The position numbers and the translations under genes are program-made. The notes under the pieces were generated by a model, which searched no databases, had not been told where the DNA came from, and was given only the letters and a program-made list of their open reading frames with translations. From positions 744,001 through 808,000 of the forward strand of contig NZ_JAHUZE010000002.1 of NCBI RefSeq assembly GCF_019218265.1: DNA of 64,000 nucleotides, given 5' to 3'. Below are positions 45,275-52,728 of the stretch, piece by piece (the first letter of the stretch is position 1; each line of letters begins with the position of its first letter). The DNA comes from Maritimibacter dapengensis (GTDB lineage: Bacteria > Pseudomonadota > Alphaproteobacteria > Rhodobacterales > Rhodobacteraceae).

Positions 45275-45301
45275 CCGCGTCCCCACGGGGGCGCGGTTTT
45301 T
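45275..45301 (+). terminator. Terminator of the cox-like operon
   Basis: CCGCGTCCC / GGGCGCGG stem with one G-T wobble and a short loop, followed by TTTTT. Confidence 0.8.
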
Positions 45302-45418
45302 CGCTTGTGGGTTTCGGGAATGGCCGATTGCGGGGTCGCGACGGAACACCCCAGCCGCCCGGCGCGTTCTGAACAGGAAGTTTGCCCGAAACATCGGGAA
45401 ACGAGAGGAGATATCACA

Positions 45419-47341
45419 ATGATGAAGAACGCCCTGAAATCCACCTCCGTCGTCGCGCTCTGCACCGCGCTGATGACGCCGGCGAGTTTCGCACAGGACG
45501 CGGAAGAGCAGTTGGAAGAATGCACCGTCACCGGTCCTTTTCCGTGCGTGACCGCTGATGGCGTGCGCGTCGAGAACGCTGTCGAACTGGCACGCGAAAG
45601 TCTGCTGCCCTCCGACCCTGAACCCGAAAGCGCCGAGACCGCGCCTGAGCCGCCCGCAGAACCGGAAACGGCGGAAACACCTCAGGAACCCGCAGCGCCC
45701 GGCGAAGAGCCTGCCCAGGCACAGCCGGACAACGCGGATGCACAGGGCGAGGCCGCCGAGACTGCGCCTGAACCCGCAGGCGAGGGTGAGGCCGGACAGA
45801 CCGCTGCCAGCGAACCCGAAACGCCGCCTGCAGAGGCGGAAGTAGAAGCCGAAGCTGAAGTCGAAACCGAGGTTCAGGAAGAGCCTCAGGCGGACGCCGC
45901 ACAGGAGCCGCAGGAACCGATGACCGATGAGGCGGCGCAATCCGCTGCAGATGAGGCTATCGCGGATCAGGAGCCGGCCGAAGAGGAAACGGCACAGGAC
46001 GACGCGGTCACCGAAGAGATGCCGGCCGAAGAACCGGCGGCCCAGGCCGACACCGAACAGCCTGCCGAAAGCACCGAAGCAGAAGCACAGGCCGAAGCCG
46101 AAGCCGAGGCTGGCGAAGACGACGGTTCGTTGGTCGAGAAGCTCGCCGACGAAATCGCGGACCGGGTTGCGCCCGAGCAGGACGAAAACATCGAGGCGCA
46201 AGCTGAAGAAGGCCCCGACGTCCCGGAAACGCCTGTCGAAGACGTGGCCCCCGAATCTGCTGCCGCAGCTGATGCGGAAGCCGATGACGAACTGCTCGAC
46301 GAACAGATGGTCGATGTAGAAGGCGTCGAGACGGAAACCGTGACCGAGGAACAGGCGCGGTCGTCTGGCGAGGAGTTCGAAACGCAGGTCGGAGCACGCG
46401 GCAATGCGCAAGCGAATGCTCAGGCCGAAGACAATCAGCAGGGTCAGGGTCTGAACCGTGAACTCACGAATTTCGAGAAAACCGTCCTCGCGGGTCTCGG
46501 CGGTATCGCTATCGGCACGATCCTGGCCAATGGCGACGAGATCGTATCGAATTCCGGGGATCGCATCGTGGTGCGCAATCCCGAAGGCGATCTTGAAGTG
46601 CTGAAGAACGACGACGAAATCCTGCGCCGTCCCGGCTCGACCATACGCACCCGGACCTATGACGACGGATCGACCAAGACGGTCGTTCGCCGCGAAAACG
46701 GCGTGCGTATCGTCACCGTGCGCGAGGCGGACGGCACGACCGTGCGTCGCGTTCGCCTGATGCCCGATGGCACGCGCTACGTGCTCTTTGACGACACGCA
46801 AGCGGCGGAACCGGTCGACCGGGACGATGTCGCCAACTCGGGACAGCGCCAGCAAACGAATGTTTCGGCGTCCGACGAAGCGGCACTGCGTGACGCGCTG
46901 ATGGCAACGATGAACCAGAACACTGGCCGTACTTTCTCGCTCCGTCAGGTGCGACAGTACGAAAGCGTACGTGACCTCGCCCCTGTCATCGAAGTCGACG
47001 CGATCACCTTCGACACGGGCTCGGCGGTCATCCGCGCGAGCCAGGCGGAGGAATTGGCCGATCTGGGCGTCGCGATTCGCGACGTGATCGAGGAGGTTCC
47101 GAATGCCGTGTTCCTGATCGAAGGCCATACGGACGCGGTGGGTAATGCAAGCTACAACCTTGCCCTGTCCGACCGTCGCGCCGAAAGTGTGGCCCTCGCA
47201 CTCACGGAATATTTCGATGTGCCGCCGGAAAACCTGATCACGCAGGGCTATGGTGAAAGCGAGTTGAAAATCGTGACCGCCGACGCAGAGCGCCAGAACC
47301 GGCGCGCGAACGTGCGCAACATCACGCCGCTGCTGCAATAA
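45419..47341 (+). CDS. OmpA-family protein with a long acidic low-complexity linker
   Basis: A 640-residue exported protein with a signal peptide (residues 1-26, cleavage after SFA). From about residue 50 to 350 it is an Ala/Glu/Pro-rich, highly acidic region without clear domain structure. A glycine-rich hydrophobic stretch, VLAGLGGIAIGTILAN (near 365-380), and a beta-rich segment follow. It ends with a complete OmpA peptidoglycan-binding domain (about 520-640: EGHTDAVGN, LSDRRAESV, GYGES). AGGAG lies eight bases before the ATG at 45419. It probably links wall and outer surface. Confidence 0.88.
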   Translation: MMKNALKSTSVVALCTALMTPASFAQDAEEQLEECTVTGPFPCVTADGVRVENAVELARESLLPSDPEPESAETAPEPPAEPETAETPQEPAAPGEEPAQAQPDNADAQGEAAETAPEPAGEGEAGQTAASEPETPPAEAEVEAEAEVETEVQEEPQADAAQEPQEPMTDEAAQSAADEAIADQEPAEEETAQDDAVTEEMPAEEPAAQADTEQPAESTEAEAQAEAEAEAGEDDGSLVEKLADEIADRVAPEQDENIEAQAEEGPDVPETPVEDVAPESAAAADAEADDELLDEQMVDVEGVETETVTEEQARSSGEEFETQVGARGNAQANAQAEDNQQGQGLNRELTNFEKTVLAGLGGIAIGTILANGDEIVSNSGDRIVVRNPEGDLEVLKNDDEILRRPGSTIRTRTYDDGSTKTVVRRENGVRIVTVREADGTTVRRVRLMPDGTRYVLFDDTQAAEPVDRDDVANSGQRQQTNVSASDEAALRDALMATMNQNTGRTFSLRQVRQYESVRDLAPVIEVDAITFDTGSAVIRASQAEELADLGVAIRDVIEEVPNAVFLIEGHTDAVGNASYNLALSDRRAESVALALTEYFDVPPENLITQGYGESELKIVTADAERQNRRANVRNITPLLQ

Positions 47342-47362
47342 GTCGGTTAGCGGACGAACCAA

Positions 47363-47397
47363 ACGGGCGCGGAGTTTCATCTTCGCGCCCGTTTTTG
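47363..47397 (+). terminator. Terminator of the OmpA gene
   Basis: Stem ACGGGCGCG / CGCGCCCGT with a 12-base loop and a TTTTT tail, 20 bases after the stop codon. Confidence 0.88.
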
Positions 47398-47438
47398 TCG
47401 TATCATCGAAAAGCCAGTTCAAGGGAGGAACGAGCCAC

Positions 47439-48986
47439 ATGCCGAACGACGACACAGATGCAGCGCCACTGATCGCCGCGAAATCCCCGGCAAAAGTCGA
47501 ACTCAAGAAGGGCGAGACGTATTTCTGGTGCCGATGCGGACGCTCGAAGAACCAGCCGTTCTGCGACGGATCGCACAAGGGGACGGGGCTCGCGCCGCTG
47601 GAGTTTACCGCGGACGAAGACGGCGATGCTTATTTGTGCCGGTGCAAGGGGACTTCGGACGCGCCGTTCTGCGATGGCACGCACAACAAGCTTCCCGAAG
47701 ATCTGGATGTGGGCGACCCGGTTCCTGAGGCTGACACGGACGATGGCCCACCAGAGCCGGAGCCGACGCCGGAGGAGCCGACTGTCGCGCGGATACACGA
47801 GATCGCGCGCAAAGGGATTTCGTCGGGCCATGGAGCGATGGACGCGATGGGGGTCCCGCGAGATCGCCTGCCGAAATGGGAGGATATACAGCTACTTCCC
47901 GCCCAGCTTGCGAAAAAGCCGCTCCTGGATGACGCCGAGGTCGCCACGGAAACCGTGATCGGCCCACGCGCGGACAAGCCGCTGACCCTGCAAATTCCGC
48001 TCTTCGTGACCGACATGAGCTTCGGAGCCCTGTCGCCCGAGGCCAAACTGGCCCTTGCCAAAGGTGCCGAAGCGGCCGGGACGGGAATCGCCTCCGGCGA
48101 GGGCGGCATGATGCCCGAGGAGCAGGAGGCCAATGGCCGGTATTTCTATGAATACGCATCTGCCGTTTTCGGCTGGACGCCTGACATTGCGCAAAAGGTT
48201 CAAGCTTTTCACTTCAAGGGCGGGCAGGCGGCCAAGACCGGTATCGGCGGCCATCTTCCGGCGTCGAAAGTCACCGACAAGATCGCCGAAGTGCGCGGGC
48301 TGGAAAAAGGCGAGGATGCCGTGTCGCCCGCGACGTTCGAGAACCTGCATACGCCCGCCGAATTCGCGCGTTTCGCTGACGAGGTGCGCGACATGTCCGG
48401 CGGTATCCCGGTCGGCTTCAAGATCTCCGCGAACCATATCGAGGATGACATCGACTTCGCGCTCGAAGCTGGGGCCGATTACGTCATTCTCGATGGACGG
48501 GGCGGGGGCACAGGCGCAGCACCCCTGCTGTTTCGCGACAATATCTCGATCCCGACCATTCCCGCCCTCGCACGTGCGCGCGCGCATCTCGACCGAAAAG
48601 CCGGGCGCGACGTCACACTTGTCATCACCGGCGGTCTCAGAATGCCCGAGGATTTCGCGAAAGCGTTGGCCTTGGGGGCCGACGCCGTCGCGCTGGGAAA
48701 TTCCGCGATACAGGCGGTCGGCTGCGTTGCGGCGCGAATGTGCCATACCAACAATTGCCCCACCGGCGTGGCGACACAGAAGCCGGAATTGCGCAAGCGG
48801 CTGGATGTCGAGGCAGGCGCAGATCGCCTTGCACGGTTCTTCGATGCATCGACGCAGATGATGTCAGCACTCGCCCGCGCCTGCGGCCATAGCGCGTTGT
48901 CAGAATTTCGTCCCTTCGACATTACCACCTTCGATCGCGACATGGCTGCGCTGACAGGGATTCGGTTCGCAGGCGTGGCCGGATGA
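47439..48986 (+). CDS. Tandem CDGSH iron-sulfur domains fused to a glutamate-synthase FMN domain
   Basis: A 515-residue fusion. Two CDGSH motifs each supply three Cys and one His for a [2Fe-2S] cluster: Cys31, 33, 42 with His46, and Cys67, 69, 78 with His82. An acidic proline linker (90-114) leads to a GltS-type FMN barrel (about 120-500: FGALSPEAKLALAKGA, GRGGGTGAAP, VITGGLRMPEDF). The barrel keeps the CX5CX4C motif (Cys429, 435, 440) for a [3Fe-4S] cluster. There is no glutaminase domain. I infer a flavin/Fe-S electron-transfer enzyme; substrate and partner are unknown. Confidence 0.88.
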   Translation: MPNDDTDAAPLIAAKSPAKVELKKGETYFWCRCGRSKNQPFCDGSHKGTGLAPLEFTADEDGDAYLCRCKGTSDAPFCDGTHNKLPEDLDVGDPVPEADTDDGPPEPEPTPEEPTVARIHEIARKGISSGHGAMDAMGVPRDRLPKWEDIQLLPAQLAKKPLLDDAEVATETVIGPRADKPLTLQIPLFVTDMSFGALSPEAKLALAKGAEAAGTGIASGEGGMMPEEQEANGRYFYEYASAVFGWTPDIAQKVQAFHFKGGQAAKTGIGGHLPASKVTDKIAEVRGLEKGEDAVSPATFENLHTPAEFARFADEVRDMSGGIPVGFKISANHIEDDIDFALEAGADYVILDGRGGGTGAAPLLFRDNISIPTIPALARARAHLDRKAGRDVTLVITGGLRMPEDFAKALALGADAVALGNSAIQAVGCVAARMCHTNNCPTGVATQKPELRKRLDVEAGADRLARFFDASTQMMSALARACGHSALSEFRPFDITTFDRDMAALTGIRFAGVAG

Positions 48987-49011
48987 AGTGTCCGACACGT
49001 TAGAATGGAAA

Positions 49012-49034
49012 AGCCCCGCCGGTGAGGCGGGGCT
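49012..49034 (-). terminator. Terminator of infC
   Basis: AGCCCCGCC / GGCGGGGCT stem with a GGTGA loop, followed on the minus strand by TTTT; 24 bases past the infC stop codon. Confidence 0.85.
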
Positions 49035-49058
49035 CGTCAAATCGCATGGTGCGTCGCG

Positions 49059-49604
49059 CTACTTGGACAGCGGTCCGATCATCATGATCATCTGCCGGCC
49101 TTCCATTTTCGGCATGTTCTCGACCTTGCCGATTTCCTTGACGTCCTCGGCCACCCGTTCGAGCAGCTCACGCCCAAGGTTCTGGTGCGCCATCTCGCGC
49201 CCACGGAAGCGCAGCGTGACTTTCACTTTGTCGCCCTTTTCCAGGAACTTCACCACATTGCGCATTTTCACGTCGTAGTCGTGAACATCGGTGTTGGGGC
49301 GGAATTTGACCTCTTTGACCTCGATGATCTTCTGCTTTTTCCGCGCCTCGGATTCCCGCTTCTGCTGTTCGTACTTGAACTTGCCGAAATCCATGATCTT
49401 GCAGACGGGCGGCGTTGCGTTCGGCGAAATCTCGACCAGGTCGAGACCGGCCTGTTCAGCAAGCTCCATGCCACGCTCAGGCGTGACAACGCCGACATTT
49501 TCGCCTTCGGCGCCGATAAGTCGGATTTCGGGGGCCTTGATCCGGTCGTTGACACGGGGGCCGGTTTCGCGCGTCGGCGGCGCGTTATGAGGTCTGCGGG
49601 CTAT
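49059..49604 (-). CDS. infC: Translation initiation factor IF-3, AUA start codon
   Basis: A 181-residue IF-3. The N-terminal domain contains [20 protein letters not shown] and [17 protein letters not shown] lysine-rich linker (about 85-95) and a C-terminal domain with [19 protein letters not shown] and [10 protein letters not shown] follow. The first in-frame ATG (49469) would delete the first 45 residues of the conserved domain. Reading upstream, the frame starts at ATA (49604-49602) with AAGGA eight bases before it and no ATG, GTG or TTG in between. A rare start codon is the hallmark of IF-3 autocontrol (Escherichia coli uses AUU). Confidence 0.92.
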   Translation of the reverse strand: MARRPHNAPPTRETGPRVNDRIKAPEIRLIGAEGENVGVVTPERGMELAEQAGLDLVEISPNATPPVCKIMDFGKFKYEQQKRESEARKKQKIIEVKEVKFRPNTDVHDYDVKMRNVVKFLEKGDKVKVTLRFRGREMAHQNLGRELLERVAEDVKEIGKVENMPKMEGRQMIMMIGPLSK

Positions 49605-49787
49605 GGTCCAAATCCTTCGATTGTTGCTTGGAGTTTCGGGCTGGGAAGGTATAGGCGCACTGGCCTGCTTTCAAGCCGATAAGTGCTGGTAATCGAGCGA
49701 AAACCTGTTGCCCTTGAAGTTGAACTTCGTGAAGCGCATCTCATGTGCATTGGGTCTGATTGCGACCCGTCCAAACGGAGAGGGATC

Positions 49788-50600
49788 ATGAACAGAGGGC
49801 TGATAGGAATTATCGTCGTCGCGATTTTGGCGGTTGGAGGGTATCTCTGGTACACCAACAGCGGCGATGTCGACGCGATGGGCGAACAGGTCGAAGACAT
49901 GGCGAATGACGCGGCCGAAAGTGTCGGCGAAGCGGCAGAAGACGCGGCGCAGGCCGTAGAGGATGCCGTAGATGCCGCAGGCGAGGCGACCGAAGGCGCC
50001 GGTGATGCCGCGTCTGACGCAGCGGATTCGGTCGAAGAAACGGCCAGTGAAGCTGCCGAAGCGGCAGAGGGCGCTGCGAACGAGGCGATGGACGCCGTGG
50101 AAGAAACGGCGAGCGACGCCGCGGAAAGCGCTGCCACCGCCGCGGAAGACGCCGCGAACGCGGCTCAGGACGCCGCCGAGTCCGCTTCGGACGCCATGTC
50201 GGAGGCAAGCGACGCGGCTGGGGATGCCGCCGAAGGCGCTGCCGATGCTGCGGAACAAGCAGCAGGAACCGCCGCAGAAGCCGCGGAAGAGGCGGCGGAC
50301 GCAGCAGCCCAGGGCGCGTCGGATGCGGCTGAAGCGGCTGCCGGCGCAGCCGAGAGCGCAGCGGAAACGGCGGAGAACGCAGCCGACACGGCACAAGCCG
50401 CTGCGATGGACGCCGCCGGTATCACGCAGTATCTGGAGCCGGAAACCTTCGATGCAGCTCAGATCACCGAATTCATCGAGGGATCGGACCTGCCGGACCC
50501 GGTCAAAACCACGCTCGTCGGCGCGGTCGAAAGTGCGGCGGACAACCCCGACATGGTCCCCGAGGTTATCGAACAGATCAAGACGGCGTTCGACATGTAA
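49788..50600 (+). CDS. Membrane-anchored alanine-rich acidic repeat protein
   Basis: A 270-residue protein with a short N-terminal membrane anchor (GLIGIIVVAILAVGGYLWY, residues 4-22). About 180 residues made almost only of Ala, Glu, Asp, Ser and Thr follow, in irregular heptad/11-mer-like steps (repeats of EAAEDAA, DAADSVEE, SDAAEAA type). The C-terminal 60 residues form a different, conserved-looking domain (ITQYLEPETFDAAQITEFIE). A long helical rod in the periplasm, LEA- or apolipoprotein-like, is predicted. GGAGAGGG precedes the ATG at 49788. Function unknown. Confidence 0.75.
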   Translation: MNRGLIGIIVVAILAVGGYLWYTNSGDVDAMGEQVEDMANDAAESVGEAAEDAAQAVEDAVDAAGEATEGAGDAASDAADSVEETASEAAEAAEGAANEAMDAVEETASDAAESAATAAEDAANAAQDAAESASDAMSEASDAAGDAAEGAADAAEQAAGTAAEAAEEAADAAAQGASDAAEAAAGAAESAAETAENAADTAQAAAMDAAGITQYLEPETFDAAQITEFIEGSDLPDPVKTTLVGAVESAADNPDMVPEVIEQIKTAFDM

Positions 50601-50630
50601 GCCGACCACACGCATCTCGCACCGAAACGA

Positions 50631-50664
50631 AAACCGCCGCCCGGAGCGTTCCGGGCGGCGGTTT
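50631..50664. terminator. Bidirectional terminator between the Ala-rich gene and fpr
   Basis: Perfect 14-bp stem AAACCGCCGCCCGG / CCGGGCGGCGGTTT with a 6-base loop, between convergent genes. Confidence 0.92.
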
Positions 50665-50683
50665 CAATGTGTGGCGCAGTGGT

Positions 50684-51517
50684 TCAATCGAGGAACGCTT
50701 TTTCCACCACGTAATGCTTCGGATCGGAATTCGCGCCCTCTTCCAGCCCGTATTCCTCGAGCATTTCCTTGAGTTCCAGGTTGAACGCGAGGTTGCCGCA
50801 GATCATCGCGCGGTCGCTCTGCGGGTTCAGCGGCTCGACACCGAGATCCTTGAACGCCTCACCGGACCGCATGAGATCCGTGATCCGGCCCATCTTGGCG
50901 CTTTCTTCGCGTGTCGTCGTTGGATAGTAGCGGATTTTCTCGTGAAATTCCGGGCCCATCAGCTCGTGCAGAAGCTCGTCGTTCTTGATGCTTTCGATCA
51001 GATCGCGACCGTACGTCAGCTCGCCCGCCTCGCGGCAAGTATGCGTGATGATGACCTCGTCGTAATCCTCGTAGGTCTGCGGCTCGCGCAGGAGCGAGGC
51101 GAAAGGCGCGAACCCGGTGCCGGTGGCAAAGAACCAGATGCGTTTTCCAGGCAGCAGCGCGTCATGCACGAGCGTGCCGACCGGCTTGGGCCGCACGATC
51201 AGCTCATCGCCCGGCTGGATGTGCTGAAGCTTCGAGGTCAACGGGCCGTCCTGCACCTTGATCGAATAGAACTCCAGCTCCTCGTCCCAGGCGGGCGAGG
51301 CGATCGAATAAGCACGCAAGAGCGGTTTGCCGTTGTCGCCCATGAGTCCGATCATCAGAAACTCGCCGGAGCGGAACCGCAAGGATGCCGGCCGCGTGCA
51401 TTTGAACGAGAACAGACGGTCGGTGTAATGCTGCACCTCCGTCACGGTCTGTGCATCGGGCAGGGTCGGAACGGGTTTGATTTTCTGTGCTTCGGTCACG
51501 GATGTCACTTCGTTCAT
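50684..51517 (-). CDS. fpr: Ferredoxin-NADP reductase
   Basis: A 277-residue FAD enzyme of the bacterial (Fpr) type. The FAD motif is RAYSIASP (near residues 69-76), followed by QDGPLTSKLQHIQPGD. The NADP domain begins with FFATGTGFAPFASLLRE and has TCREAGELTYG, and it ends in YVVEKAFLD, the usual terminal region. It can supply reduced ferredoxin to sulfite reductase encoded next to it. It lies about 66 bases downstream of the cys operon on the same strand. Confidence 0.95.
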   Translation of the reverse strand: MNEVTSVTEAQKIKPVPTLPDAQTVTEVQHYTDRLFSFKCTRPASLRFRSGEFLMIGLMGDNGKPLLRAYSIASPAWDEELEFYSIKVQDGPLTSKLQHIQPGDELIVRPKPVGTLVHDALLPGKRIWFFATGTGFAPFASLLREPQTYEDYDEVIITHTCREAGELTYGRDLIESIKNDELLHELMGPEFHEKIRYYPTTTREESAKMGRITDLMRSGEAFKDLGVEPLNPQSDRAMICGNLAFNLELKEMLEEYGLEEGANSDPKHYVVEKAFLD

Positions 51518-51583
51518 ATGGATCGCGGGGCCGCAATGACCCCGCCCTTTCGCGCGTCTAATAGGTGTATTTTCGGCTCGGGT

Positions 51584-52006
51584 CTACCCGCGCAGCCGCG
51601 ACTGATGGTCATAGGCCTGCCAGTCGGAGCGGAAGCGCCATTGCTCCTCCGGCTGACGTTCGGCGAGCTCTTCGGTGATCTCGACCTCGTCGAAACCTGC
51701 GCGCCGTGCCATGGCGTATTGATCGGCGATCAGGCCGGGACCGGCGCGCAGCCGACCCTTGTAGCCCATGAGCCGGAGCGATTTTGCGATGGTGAAACCG
51801 CGCCCGTCGGAAAAGCTCGCGAATGCGATGCGGATGACCGGCGCGCGCATGAGGCAGGCCTTCTGCGCATTGATGTCCGCACCGGGGTCGAGGTCGATGC
51901 CCGTCGTCTCGCAATCTCCTGCACCGGCTTCGACACCCTCGATGGCGAGGAAGCCGCCAGTCCAGTCCTCGGGCGCAAAGCCCGTATCCGTCACGATGAT
52001 GCTCAT
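51584..52006 (-). CDS. DUF934 family protein of the sulfate-reduction operon
   Basis: A 140-residue protein of the DUF934 family, found next to cysH/cysI in proteobacteria. The conserved core RIAFASFSDGRGFTIAKSLR and GYKGRLRAGPGLIADQYAMARR is present. The biochemical role is not known; electron transfer to CysH or CysI has been suggested by context only. Its ATG overlaps the cysH stop codon (ATGA), so it is translated with cysH. Confidence 0.88.
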   Translation of the reverse strand: MSIIVTDTGFAPEDWTGGFLAIEGVEAGAGDCETTGIDLDPGADINAQKACLMRAPVIRIAFASFSDGRGFTIAKSLRLMGYKGRLRAGPGLIADQYAMARRAGFDEVEITEELAERQPEEQWRFRSDWQAYDHQSRLRG

Positions 52007-52728
52007 GCCCGCACCGCCTTTCCGTCGATGAAGTGAATACCGCATTCGTCCTTGTCCTGACCGCGCCAGCGGCCCGCACGTGGGTCTTCGCCCGCCTTGG
52101 TGGGCGATGTGCAGGGCGCACAGCCGACCGAGGCATACCCTTGCGAGATCAGCGGATGTTTGGGGAGGCCCTTGGCTTCGATATAGCCACGCACCTCGTC
52201 GCCCGACCAATGCGCGAGCGGATTGAACTTGAGCCGGTCGCCTTCGACCTCGGCGAGGTCGAGCTGCTTGCGCTGGCCGCCATGCACGCGCTTGCGCCCG
52301 GTGATCCAGCCGTCGTACGGCGTCAGCGCACGTTCGAGCGGGAGAACCTTGCGGATGTCGCAGCAAGCATCGGTATCGCCCATATGCAGCCGGCCGAAGG
52401 GGTCTTTCGTCTTCAGGTCTTCGGCGGCCGGACGCACGACCTTCACGTTGGTCAAACCAAGCTGTTCAGCCACGTCCTGTTGATATTCCAGCGTCTGCGC
52501 AAAGAGCATGCCGGTTTCGAGGAACAGGACCGGGGCGTTCCGGTCAGCGCGGGCGACCAGGTCAAGAAGCACGATGCTCTCGGTCCCGAAAGACGATACC
52601 AGCGCCACATTGCCATGTTCCGTGAGCACATGCTCGACGAAGCTTTGCGCATCCGTCTCGGCGAACTGAAGGTTGATCGTCGCCGCGATGTCTTCGCGCA
52701 TCGGATAGGCTAGGGCTTCAAGCGGCAT
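52003..52728 (-). CDS. cysH: Adenylyl-sulfate (APS) reductase
   Basis: A 241-residue assimilatory reductase that reduces APS to sulfite with thioredoxin or glutathione. The [4Fe-4S] cysteines mark the APS-type rather than the PAPS-type enzyme: CC at 122-123 and Cys203/Cys206 (GCAPC). The catalytic C-terminal cysteine is Cys229 in ECGIH. The substrate loop VSSFGTESIVLLDLV is also present. The true start is the ATG at 52728; the longer frame lies over cysI. It overlaps cysI by 11 bases. Confidence 0.95.
   Translation of the reverse strand: MPLEALAYPMREDIAATINLQFAETDAQSFVEHVLTEHGNVALVSSFGTESIVLLDLVARADRNAPVLFLETGMLFAQTLEYQQDVAEQLGLTNVKVVRPAAEDLKTKDPFGRLHMGDTDACCDIRKVLPLERALTPYDGWITGRKRVHGGQRKQLDLAEVEGDRLKFNPLAHWSGDEVRGYIEAKGLPKHPLISQGYASVGCAPCTSPTKAGEDPRAGRWRGQDKDECGIHFIDGKAVRA

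Noticed and set aside
45176-47578. 800-codon minus-strand frame opposite the OmpA gene, Phe/Gly/Leu rich
   Set aside because: It arises from the complement of the Ala/Glu-rich codons; the plus-strand gene has a signal peptide, OmpA domain, ribosome-binding site and terminator.
49185-49682. Plus-strand frame over infC
   Set aside because: Antisense to a fully conserved IF-3; no start signal.
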